Below are positions 8,812 to 16,092 of a stretch of DNA of 64,000 nucleotides, piece after piece (within the stretch, counting starts at the first letter, position 1; each line of letters opens with the position of its first letter). The notes beneath the pieces are model-generated. The model did no database searches. It worked only from the letters and a program-made list of their open reading frames with translations, and was not told the DNA's origin. This stretch comes from Lentisphaeria bacterium (GTDB lineage Bacteria; Verrucomicrobiota; Lentisphaeria; Oligosphaerales; Oligosphaeraceae): contig JAEEYQ010000067.1 in the NCBI GenBank assembly GCA_016288215.1, positions 1 to 64,000 of the forward strand, read 5' to 3'. A program made the translations under genes and the position numbers.

Positions 8812-9840
8812 ATGAGCATGCCTTCACATCTTCTGCTGGCCGGAGAGGAATCCGTTCTCGCACAGGCGGAAACGGCGCATGCCCAACTGCCAGTGGACTG
8901 GAGGGAAGACACGCCCTCCGATTGGACGCCGCCATCCGTCGAGACCACCTTGGCCGCCCCTTTTGAAGTCACTGGCCCCGCCACTTACCACAAAGGCCAG
9001 CGACGCACCCTCCGTTTTCTTCCCTCCGACCGTTCCGGCTGGTTCATTCAACGCCGCGACCTTTCCGAACAGCTTCCCATTCAGGTCTGCCCCCAACATG
9101 TCCGCAGCGCCAGTCGGGCCATCGTTCTCCAGAGCGGCTGTCCGGAGAACCAGTTTCGCATGAGCGAACATGTCATCGCCCAGCGGCTGGGCATGGGACT
9201 GGACAATGTGATTGTTCAAACGGACAGCGAGGATCCTCCCCTCTTCGATGTGGGCAGCCTGCCTCTCGTGGAAGCCATTCAACGTGTTGGCCTAAAGGAA
9301 CTTCCATCGCAACCACTACGATTTTGGCATGTGGAGCAGCCCGTTTCCATCGTGACCGAAAACGGCGCCTTTCTCACGCTGCTTCCGCCCGAAGGGACGT
9401 CAGACCATCATCTTCATCTGGATGTGGGCATTGACTTTCCCACCGCCATCGGCAAGCAGCGCATCCAGTTCACGTTGACTCCCAAACGGTTCGCCTACGG
9501 CGCCCAAGCCCGAACCAACTGCCCCGCCTCCCAAATGCTTTTCGTCCGCACCATCGGCCAATTCATCCCCTCCCTGCGGAATTTCGGCTACACGAAACAG
9601 AACATTCTGATCGCCGGGAAAAAGGACTACGTGAACACCCCCGCCCTACTCCATGAAGGCAAGTCCCTGGAGGCCGTCTGGCATCGCGCCTGTCTGGATT
9701 TGGTGGCCGCCCTCTCCCTTCTTCCGGAAGGCCGTCTGGAGGGGAAAATCATCTCCCACAAAGCCGGCCATGTGCTGGATGTCCGTTTCATCACCTTACT
9801 TATGAAAGAGGGACTGCTTCATTCGGGGGCATCGGCATGA
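8812..9840 (+). CDS. divergent LpxC-like deacetylase
   Basis: A 342-aa relative of UDP-3-O-acyl-GlcNAc deacetylase, the zinc enzyme of lipid A synthesis. The typical LpxC landmarks are visible: VTGPATYHKGQ (His 60, where LpxC has GxGLHSG), FIQRRDL, MSEHVIAQRLGMGLDN with zinc-ligand His 120 (LpxC: EHLLAAL..GIDN), PLFDVGSLPLVEAI (LpxC: P.LDGSA.PFV), and HKAGH with His 320. The second zinc pair, normally HxxxD, reads HRACLD (His 291, Asp 296), one residue longer, so activity is uncertain. An N-terminal extension of about 40 residues is unusual. It overlaps gspF by 4 bp (ATGA). It could be the sole LpxC or a paralogue. Confidence 0.68.
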   Translation: MSMPSHLLLAGEESVLAQAETAHAQLPVDWREDTPSDWTPPSVETTLAAPFEVTGPATYHKGQRRTLRFLPSDRSGWFIQRRDLSEQLPIQVCPQHVRSASRAIVLQSGCPENQFRMSEHVIAQRLGMGLDNVIVQTDSEDPPLFDVGSLPLVEAIQRVGLKELPSQPLRFWHVEQPVSIVTENGAFLTLLPPEGTSDHHLHLDVGIDFPTAIGKQRIQFTLTPKRFAYGAQARTNCPASQMLFVRTIGQFIPSLRNFGYTKQNILIAGKKDYVNTPALLHEGKSLEAVWHRACLDLVAALSLLPEGRLEGKIISHKAGHVLDVRFITLLMKEGLLHSGASA

Positions 9841-10808
9841 GCCGCCTGCAGGACAAAATCACCTTCTATGATTCTCTGGCCGCCTTGGTCAGGGCGGGCG
9901 TCAGTTTGGCCACCGTCTTCCAGCGGGGGCATTTTCCCCCTTCCTACCGCCACGTCTCCAACAGTCTCATCGCCGCCCTTCAGCAGGGGCATCGCCTTTC
10001 CGAAGCCATGGCCGCCTCCGCCGCATTCTCCCGACTGGAGACCACGCTTGTGGCCGCGGGAGAGGCCAGCGGCGCCATCGACCAGGCCTGCATCGCCCTC
10101 CGCGACTGGTTCACCACCAACCAAAGGCTGCGCCGCCAAATCATCAGCGGGCTGGTCTATCCTATCCTTATCTACTATGTGGCCTGCCCCCTGCTCTATG
10201 TCATCCACTCCGCCTCCCACGGCATGAACTTCACCTGCGGCCTTCCCGCCCTCTTCATCATGTTCGCCCTGCCGCCTGTCATCTGGCTGCTGTATCGCCT
10301 CCTCTCCCCCGTCCTTCTCGTCCTTCCCGCCTTCGGCCAACTAGTGGAGCATCTGCCCATCGTCGGCCGCCTGCAGCACAGTCTGGAGGGCACCCGCTTC
10401 TTCTTCCCCCTGCACCTCTGCCTGGACGCGGGACTCTCCTACAAAGACAGCATCGCCCTCTGCGCCGAATGTTGCGTAACTTCCTATTACAGAATGCGTT
10501 ACCTTCGTCTCATTCCGCTGCTGGAATATCATGGGCAGACCTTCGACGAGGCTTTCGCCAACACCATGACAAGCCAGGAACGCCGCTCCGCCATTCCCGC
10601 CCTTCTCGCCACCGCCCAACAGGCGGGAGCCATGAGCGACTTCACGGGACGCATCGCCACCATGCTGTCCGAAGAAGGGGAACAACGGCTCAAGCTCATC
10701 GGCAATCTGGTTCCCAAACTCATCTATTTTGCGTTGGTCTTCTTCCTCGCCTACAAAATCATCTCCGCCTGGATGGGTTATTTCGAACAAATCAACAGCC
10801 TGCTATAG
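9837..10808 (+). CDS. type II secretion / type IV pilus inner-membrane protein (GspF/PilC-like)
   Basis: Inner-membrane platform protein for a pilus-like secretion machine. The 323-aa product has two T2SSF-type repeats: residues about 5-125 (FYDSLAALVRAGVSL...AGEASGAIDQA) and about 195-310 (FFFPLHLCLDAGLSYKDSI...TAQQAGAMSDFTGRIA), with membrane helices near 105-125, 135-165 and 295-315. The EAS/GA motif AGEASG marks the family. It is shorter than GspF (about 400) because the N-terminal cytoplasmic part is reduced. Its start codon overlaps the LpxC-like stop, so they are translationally coupled. The pseudopilin at 22956 could be a substrate of the same machine; no ATPase or secretin gene is present. 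Confidence 0.85.
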   Translation: MSRLQDKITFYDSLAALVRAGVSLATVFQRGHFPPSYRHVSNSLIAALQQGHRLSEAMAASAAFSRLETTLVAAGEASGAIDQACIALRDWFTTNQRLRRQIISGLVYPILIYYVACPLLYVIHSASHGMNFTCGLPALFIMFALPPVIWLLYRLLSPVLLVLPAFGQLVEHLPIVGRLQHSLEGTRFFFPLHLCLDAGLSYKDSIALCAECCVTSYYRMRYLRLIPLLEYHGQTFDEAFANTMTSQERRSAIPALLATAQQAGAMSDFTGRIATMLSEEGEQRLKLIGNLVPKLIYFALVFFLAYKIISAWMGYFEQINSLL

Positions 10809-10831
10809 CCGCCGAAGCCTTCTTCGCCCCC

Positions 10832-11734
10832 ATGGAAACCCCAACCTGGAGCCATCTCTATCCCTTTGAATCCCATTTCTCTACCACAATGGACGGACAC
10901 CGCCTCCATTACGTGGACGAAGGGAACGGCCATCCCGTGGTCATGCTCCATGGCAATCCAACCTGGTCCTTCATGTACCGAAACCTGATTCCAGTCATCG
11001 CCGCGCAGGGGCAGCGGGCTCTGGCCGTCGATCTCATCGGCTGCGGCCTCTCCGAAAAGCCCCAAACTTGGCCCTACCATCTGGAAGACCACCTTCGAGT
11101 TTTCGAGCACTGGATTGATAACATATTGCAGTTGAATGAATTATCAATAGTCATGCATGACTGGGGCGGTGGCGTCGGCATGGGCTACGCCGTCCGTCAT
11201 CCGGAGAAGATTCGGCGTCTGGTTCTGATGAACACGGCCGCCTTTCCCTCCCACGACTGCCCCAAACGTCTGATTCTGTGCCGCATCCCCCTGCTCAGCT
11301 CCCTTCTCGTGCGCGGCATGAACGCCCTTATCCGCACCGCAGAGCGAAAAGCCATCGCAAAGCCGCTTCAACCCGCTGTCCAGGAAGGATTTAGATATCC
11401 ATATAGAAATTGGCACGACCGCATCGCCGTGCTGAAATTTCCGCAGGACATTCCGCTGACCCCCTTACATCCCACGTGGCGGACTCTCTCCACAATCCGA
11501 GACAAGCTTCCACGGTTGGACGCCGTCCCCAAGCTCTTCTGTTGGGGCGAGCAGGATTTTTGCTTCACCATGCGCTTCTTCGAGCGCTTCAAAGCGATCT
11601 TTCCGCCAGGTCCAAACGCCTGCTACCATAGCTTCCCGCAGGCCGCCCACTATCTGCTGGAGGACGCCGGAGACGCCGTCATCCCCCTGCTCTGCCAATT
11701 CCTCCGCCAACAAACAGAAGCCTTAAATTCCTAA
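10832..11734 (+). CDS. OleB/haloalkane-dehalogenase-type alpha/beta hydrolase
   Basis: A 300-aa alpha/beta-hydrolase with an aspartate nucleophile instead of serine: oxyanion motif HGNPTWS (40-46), nucleophile loop MHDWGGGVG (Asp 110), WGEQDF acid region near 238, and catalytic His 273 in AAHYLLED. The order GCGLSEKP...HDWGG...LNTAAF...QDIPLTP follows what I know of OleB, the beta-lactone decarboxylase of long-chain olefin synthesis, more closely than true dehalogenases. No oleA, oleC or oleD is nearby, so the role is open. The frame extends upstream into gspF, but ATG 10832, after the gspF stop, is the sensible start. The final residues and stop (AAT TCC TAA) come from a heptamer array. Confidence 0.75.
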   Translation: METPTWSHLYPFESHFSTTMDGHRLHYVDEGNGHPVVMLHGNPTWSFMYRNLIPVIAAQGQRALAVDLIGCGLSEKPQTWPYHLEDHLRVFEHWIDNILQLNELSIVMHDWGGGVGMGYAVRHPEKIRRLVLMNTAAFPSHDCPKRLILCRIPLLSSLLVRGMNALIRTAERKAIAKPLQPAVQEGFRYPYRNWHDRIAVLKFPQDIPLTPLHPTWRTLSTIRDKLPRLDAVPKLFCWGEQDFCFTMRFFERFKAIFPPGPNACYHSFPQAAHYLLEDAGDAVIPLLCQFLRQQTEALNS

Positions 11735-11754
11735 CTCCTAATTCCTAATTCCAT
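11722..11754. repeat. TAATTCC heptamer array filling an intergenic gap
   Basis: The whole 20-bp gap between the OleB-like stop and the next ATG, plus the last codons of the former, consists of CTAACTCC/TAATTCC units. It contains no Shine-Dalgarno for the following gene. Confidence 0.85.
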
Positions 11755-13665
11755 ATGATACAGCAGCTCAACACCTTGGTCATTGGCAGCGGTGCGGCGG
11801 GACTAGCGGCGGCCGTCCGTCTGCATGCCGTCGGCGTGGACAGCGTGGCCATCTACACGGAAAGCCTGCGCCACGGGACCTCCATCAACACCGGCAGTGA
11901 CAAGCAGACCTACTACAAGTTGGGAATGTATGGCAAGGAGCCGGACTCCCCATGGCTCATGGCGCAGGATTTGGCGGCGGGAGGCGCCGTCCATGGAGAC
12001 ATCGCGTTGGTGGAGGCCGCCGTCTCCGCCGAAGCCTTCCATCACCTTGTCCTCCTCGGCGTCCCCTTTCCCCACGACGCCAGCGGCCAATTCATCGGCT
12101 ACAAGACCGACCATGACCCAAAACGCCGCGCAACAAGTTGCGGCCCATACACTTCCAAAGAAATGTGCAGGGCTTTGGCCAAAAACATTGCAGAAAGTCA
12201 TATCTCATTGCAAGAGAATAGGATATGCATTCAGCTTCTGACCGACGCCACAAAGACCCGCGTCATCGGAGCCCTCTTTGTCAACACGAAGACAGGAGAA
12301 TTTGAAGCCGTCCAAGCCGAAAATGTGGTCTTCGCCACCGGCGGACCTGGAAACTTCTATGCGGACAGCGTTTACCCCGCCCTTCAGACTGGCGGCATCG
12401 GCGTGGCTCTGGAGGCCGGCGCGCAGGCGCAAAACCTGGCCGAGTCCCAATTCGGCCTTGCCTCCACCGCCTTCCGCTGGAACGTCTCCGGCAGCTACAT
12501 GCAGGTCCTTCCCGATTTCGTCTCCACCGACGCGGACGGGGGCGACGAGCGGCTCTTCCTATCCGACTATTTCGACTCAACGGAAGCCATGCACAACGCC
12601 ATCTTCCTGAAAGGCTACCAATGGCCCTTCAACGCCGCCCATGTCCCCGGCTCCTCCCTTATCGACATCTTCACCTTCATTGAAACCACCCAACGGAAGC
12701 GGCGCGTCTTTTTGGATTTTCGCCGTAACCGATTGCCCGTCAACATCAAACGACTTTCCGACGAAGTTCGGCTGTATCTGGAGAAATCCGGCCTGACCGA
12801 TGTGGACACCCCTCTGAAACGGCTGGAACGGCTCAACGCCCCCGCCAACGCCCTTTATCGGGAACATGGCATTGATTTGGCGACGCAAATGCTGGAGGTC
12901 GCCGTCTGCGCACAGCACAACAACGGCGGTCTCTCGGGCAACATCTGGTGGGAGTCCGTGAATCTCAAGCACTTGTTTCCCATTGGGGAAGTCAATGGCT
13001 CCCACGGAGTTGCGCGACCTGGCGGCAGCGCCTTGAACGCGGGGCAGGTCGGCGCGTTCCGCGCGGCCGAATTCATCGCCGCCCGCTATGGCGGCTCCAC
13101 CGTCCCTCAAGAGGAATTCGAGGCCGCCCTCCGTTCCGCCATGACGGCTCTTGAATCCGACGCCGTACGGCCACCTCGCGTCGACTGGCGGCAGGAACGG
13201 CGGGACATGCAGCAGCGCATGAGTGCCGTCGCCTCCTTTGTCCGCTCTTCCGCGCCTTTGGAGGAGGCCATTCTGCAAGCAAAAGCCCAATGCAACCGCA
13301 TGAAGGACAGTGGGTTCCAAAATCTGTCTCCTTTCGACAAGGCGGAATTTCTCCGAACCCGCTCCATGGTCACGGCCCAGCTGTTCTATTTGATGTCCAT
13401 CCATAAGCATATTCACACCACAGGCTCCCGTGGCGGTGCCATCGTGTTGGGCGACGGCGGCACCCTCATTCATCCTAAGTTGCCTTCCATCTGGAAGATG
13501 CTACCGGAGAAGCCAGAACAGCGGCACCAAATCATGACCATCGTCGCCGACAAGGACGGAACCCCTTCCATTGCATGGGAGCCATGTCGTCCTGTTCCGG
13601 AGGAAGACGGCTGGTTCGAAACGGTCTGGCGGGAGTTTCGGGAAGGCAGCCTGTTTTGTAATTAG
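11755..13665 (+). CDS. fumarate reductase/succinate dehydrogenase-type flavoprotein
   Basis: A 636-aa FAD-binding oxidoreductase. The dinucleotide fold opens with TLVIGSGAAGLAAAVRL (residues 8-24). It continues with INTGSDKQTYYK near 50, a second FAD segment ENVVFATGGPGNFY near 190-203, and the C-terminal flavin-contact GEVNGSHGVARPGGSALNAGQVGAFRAAEF near 420-450. This is the architecture of fumarate-reductase-like flavoproteins (aspartate oxidase, FrdA), but with an unusual insertion at 270-370. Electron acceptor or substrate is unknown. The OYE homologue follows 91 bp downstream, so they may form a redox pair. No Shine-Dalgarno; the leader is a heptamer array, and another array gives the stop (AAT TAG). 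Confidence 0.8.
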   Translation: MIQQLNTLVIGSGAAGLAAAVRLHAVGVDSVAIYTESLRHGTSINTGSDKQTYYKLGMYGKEPDSPWLMAQDLAAGGAVHGDIALVEAAVSAEAFHHLVLLGVPFPHDASGQFIGYKTDHDPKRRATSCGPYTSKEMCRALAKNIAESHISLQENRICIQLLTDATKTRVIGALFVNTKTGEFEAVQAENVVFATGGPGNFYADSVYPALQTGGIGVALEAGAQAQNLAESQFGLASTAFRWNVSGSYMQVLPDFVSTDADGGDERLFLSDYFDSTEAMHNAIFLKGYQWPFNAAHVPGSSLIDIFTFIETTQRKRRVFLDFRRNRLPVNIKRLSDEVRLYLEKSGLTDVDTPLKRLERLNAPANALYREHGIDLATQMLEVAVCAQHNNGGLSGNIWWESVNLKHLFPIGEVNGSHGVARPGGSALNAGQVGAFRAAEFIAARYGGSTVPQEEFEAALRSAMTALESDAVRPPRVDWRQERRDMQQRMSAVASFVRSSAPLEEAILQAKAQCNRMKDSGFQNLSPFDKAEFLRTRSMVTAQLFYLMSIHKHIHTTGSRGGAIVLGDGGTLIHPKLPSIWKMLPEKPEQRHQIMTIVADKDGTPSIAWEPCRPVPEEDGWFETVWREFREGSLFCN

Positions 13666-13720
13666 GAATTAGGAATTAGAAATTAGGAATTTGTAATTAG
13701 TAATTAGGAATTAGGAATTT
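13660..13720. repeat. GGAATTA heptamer array
   Basis: Tandem heptamers of the same family as TAATTCC but in the opposite orientation (GGAATTA). The array begins with the stop codon of the flavoprotein gene and is followed by a CTAG-rich stretch at 13721-13746. Confidence 0.9.
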
Positions 13721-13746
13721 TACTAGAACTTCTAGAGCTAGCTAGG
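13721..13746. repeat. CTAG-rich TCTAGAA-type units
   Basis: Four CTAG tetranucleotides in 26 bp (ACTAGAACTTCTAGAGCTAGCTAGGGG). The last part, AGGGGA, serves as Shine-Dalgarno for the next gene. Related units occur at 21286-21330, 57064-57112 and 63225-63298. Confidence 0.75.
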
Positions 13747-13756
13747 GGACCAGGCC

Positions 13757-15205
13757 ATGACCGTCTATCGCAAAGTAACCGAGTTCAAAAGTCCGTCCGC
13801 ATTTGCCCAATATGTTGCGGCAGAAGACTTTCACATTGGCGTTGCCCCTGAAGTGGCCTCCGATGGCACGGCGGCGCTGGCTCAGCCATGCCCCTGCCCC
13901 TTCACCGCCCATACCCCTGGCAATCGATGGGCCATCCTTCCGATGGAGGGCTGGGACTGCCAGCCAGACGGCGCCCCAAGTGAGTTCACCCGCCGTCGCT
14001 GGCTGCGCTTCGCGGCCTCCGGAGCCAAACTGCTTTTTGGGACGGAAGCGGGAGCCGTCATGCACAGCGGTCGCAGCAATCCACGGCAGCTATGGGTTGC
14101 GCCGCATACGGAACATGCTCTTGCGCAATTACTTACAGATATGCGAAAGGAACATCAGGCCCATTTGGGACGCCAAGACGACCTCTGCATCGGCCTTCAG
14201 CTGACCCACTCCGGACGTTACGCCCACCCCAATGACGCCGCCACACGGGAGCCCGTCACCGCCTATTCACATCCTCTGCTTGATGTGAAATTTCATTGCG
14301 GCCCCGAACATGTCATCCGCGATGAGGAGATTCCCCTGGTCATCGACCAATTCGTGCAGGCCGCCAAAGTTGCCCAAAACGCAGGCTTCGATTTTATCGA
14401 CATCAAACACGCCCACGGCTATTTGGCCCATGAATTTCTCAGCGCGGTGAATCGGCCCGGCCCCTATGGCGGCTCCTTCGAAAACCGAACCCGCTTCTGC
14501 AGAGAGATTCTGGAAGGCATTCGGCGGGAATGCCCTGGGCTGGAAATCGCCGTCCGCCTCAGCGTCTTTGACATCCGCCCCTTCATCAAGGGCGACGATG
14601 GCGTCGGCCATCCCATGGACTGGCCAGCGGACATGCCCTACCCCTACGCCTTCGGCGGCGACGCCACAGGCATGGACATGGACGATGCCCTCGCCGAACC
14701 TGTGCGCTTCGTCAAGCTGCTCCAACAGTACGGCGTGCGTCTGATTTGCGCCACCGTGGGCAGCCCCTACTACAACGTCCATCTTCAGCGCCCAGCCTAT
14801 TATGCGGTCTGCGATGGCTATGCCATGCCCGAACCGCCGCTGTACAACGTGGGGCGTCACCTGAAGGCCGTCCGCCGCCTGAAGGCGCTTTGTCCGGACA
14901 TTCTGACGGTGGCCTCTGGCTTGACGTGTCTGCAGGAATATTTGCCCAACGTGGCGGAATTTGCCATCGCCCATGGATGGACGGACTTCGCGGGCATTGG
15001 CCGCATGGTCCTTTCCTATCCGGAGATCTGCACCGACAGCCTGTCCGGCCATCCTCTCGACCGTTGCCGCATCTGCCGCACTTTTGGAGAATGCACCAAC
15101 GCCCCGCGGCATGGCTTCATCTCCGGCTGCTATCCGCTGGACGAATTCTACAAACACCGTCCAGAAGCCGCTCAGCTAAAGGAACTTAAAGCAAAAAAGC
15201 ATTAG
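13757..15205 (+). CDS. Old Yellow Enzyme-type NADH:flavin oxidoreductase
   Basis: A 482-aa FMN TIM-barrel enzyme of the OYE family. Visible signatures are LQLTHSGRYAH near 155, the active-site stretch KHAHGYLAHEFLSAVNR with YGGSFENRTRF (about 215-245), and ASGLTCLQEY plus GRMVLSYPEI for phosphate binding. After the barrel it has CRICRTFGEC and a further Cys in FISGCYP, spaced CX2CX5CX11C. The 2,4-dienoyl-CoA reductase branch binds a 4Fe-4S cluster with CX2CX3CX11C here, so a cluster is plausible. The C-terminal FAD/NAD domain of that branch is missing. AGGGGA lies 7 bp before the ATG. Together with the FAD protein upstream it may reduce an unsaturated substrate. Confidence 0.82.
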   Translation: MTVYRKVTEFKSPSAFAQYVAAEDFHIGVAPEVASDGTAALAQPCPCPFTAHTPGNRWAILPMEGWDCQPDGAPSEFTRRRWLRFAASGAKLLFGTEAGAVMHSGRSNPRQLWVAPHTEHALAQLLTDMRKEHQAHLGRQDDLCIGLQLTHSGRYAHPNDAATREPVTAYSHPLLDVKFHCGPEHVIRDEEIPLVIDQFVQAAKVAQNAGFDFIDIKHAHGYLAHEFLSAVNRPGPYGGSFENRTRFCREILEGIRRECPGLEIAVRLSVFDIRPFIKGDDGVGHPMDWPADMPYPYAFGGDATGMDMDDALAEPVRFVKLLQQYGVRLICATVGSPYYNVHLQRPAYYAVCDGYAMPEPPLYNVGRHLKAVRRLKALCPDILTVASGLTCLQEYLPNVAEFAIAHGWTDFAGIGRMVLSYPEICTDSLSGHPLDRCRICRTFGECTNAPRHGFISGCYPLDEFYKHRPEAAQLKELKAKKH

Positions 15206-15216
15206 TCATAGCTGCA

Positions 15217-15477
15217 ATTCAGCTCTGTCAAGGGCTGTAAAATCAGAGGAGGCGCATTCACCCCCGGGTTTCGCTTCGCTTAACCCGGGGTTACGTAAAT
15301 TAGGCCCCTTCAGGGCCTTGAAAAGCCATGCCATGGCAAGTACACATAGCATTGTGCATAAGGAAGAGCCGCAAAGCGGCTCAATTGAAGTAACCCCGGG
15401 TTGAGCGAAGCGAAACCCGGGGGCAAGGCATCACTCCATGAATCAACAGCCCCAACGGGGCTGAATTACATATGATG
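15217..15477. repeat. divergent pair of GC-rich hairpin elements
   Basis: The left half (15217-15335) contains CCCCCGGGTTTCGCTTCGC and AACCCCGGGGTTAC; the right half (15335-15477) contains the reverse order, GTAACCCCGGGTTGAGCG then AAACCCGGGGG, flanked by GAGCCGCAAAGCGGCTC and CAGCCCCAACGGGGCTG. The right half matches 8440-8575 over about 140 bp, including the lead CCATGGCAAGT. Together the halves form a large inverted repeat downstream of the OYE gene. It may act as a bidirectional terminator, but no T-tract is seen. Confidence 0.85.
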
Positions 15478-15513
15478 TATGATTTCAAATCGCAATACTT
15501 GTAAAACAAAAGA

Positions 15514-15543
15514 GAAGTCATTGATTTTTAGTTAAGGAATTCA
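15514..15543 (-). repeat. stop-codon-adjacent palindromic motif (site 1)
   Basis: On the minus strand the stop TGA of the 68-aa gene runs straight into ATTCCTTAAC, then AAAATCAATGACTT. This is the same half-sites and spacing as the motifs after the stop codons at 19145, 29704, 53533 and 59862. Confidence 0.6.
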
Positions 15544-15747
15544 CTTTCTGGCAGTTTCATGGGAAGCTATTTCGGCTGCAATCTTGGCAAATTGACGTTC
15601 CAGGCGAGCACACTGCCTATCCAGCTCCGTATAATCAAAGGGCGGAGTGTTTAGAATGGCTTTGAAAATCCGTCGCCCCAGTTTTGGGGGAAGATTCGTC
15701 ATACATGGTTTGCCATAGCGAATCGGCCTGGAAGAAGATTGTTTCAT
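15541..15747 (-). CDS. small hypothetical protein (68 aa)
   Basis: A 68-aa basic protein with no family I recognise. It starts with KQSSSRPIRYGKP and ends with an amphipathic helix (LDRQCARLERQFAKIAAEIASHE). A strong Shine-Dalgarno (GGAGGG, 6 bp before ATG 15747) supports it as a real gene. It stands alone between repeats and is lower in GC than its neighbours. The short basic head and helical tail would fit a DNA-associated or antitoxin-like protein, but there is no motif to decide. Confidence 0.6.
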   Translation of the reverse strand: MKQSSSRPIRYGKPCMTNLPPKLGRRIFKAILNTPPFDYTELDRQCARLERQFAKIAAEIASHETARK

Positions 15748-15875
15748 GAATTGCCCTCCGAATTGTCCGTTGGAATCCCATCCCTGTGAGATGAGACTAA
15801 TTTAGCCAACTTTTCACAGTTTTCCAGTTTATACAACAAAAGTTTTTAGTCGTTTATTATAAATCATTAACAATC

Positions 15876-15983
15876 CTAAAAACGCCTATATTTTCTCTTA
15901 TGATTCTCAATGACAAATCCCATCGTTTTCCATGGGCATAGCTGTTCATCAATCCCAAAATGAATTTTCTCTTTCAAGGGCAT
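15876..15983 (-). CDS. possible 35-aa small protein
   Basis: A short ORF with AAGGAGG only 3 bp before ATG 15983. The peptide is charged, with one Cys and a basic C-terminus (NHKRKYRRF). The frame can be extended to 16061 without further support. It lies just downstream of paaK on the same strand, so it could be translated from that transcript. Spacing of the Shine-Dalgarno is short, hence the low confidence. Confidence 0.35.
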   Translation of the reverse strand: MPLKEKIHFGIDEQLCPWKTMGFVIENHKRKYRRF

Positions 15984-16092
15984 TGTCCTCCTTTCTCCCT
16001 TTTCCGCTCCATGAGCATGATAGGGTGAGAAAGGAGGGCGATGCGGCATGTCCACATCCATGGATCATGACGATTCTTGACAATAAAGTTCC

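Noticed and set aside
10469-10831. N-terminal extension of the OleB-like protein
   Set aside because: It lies wholly within gspF in another frame, and the family begins at ATG 10832.
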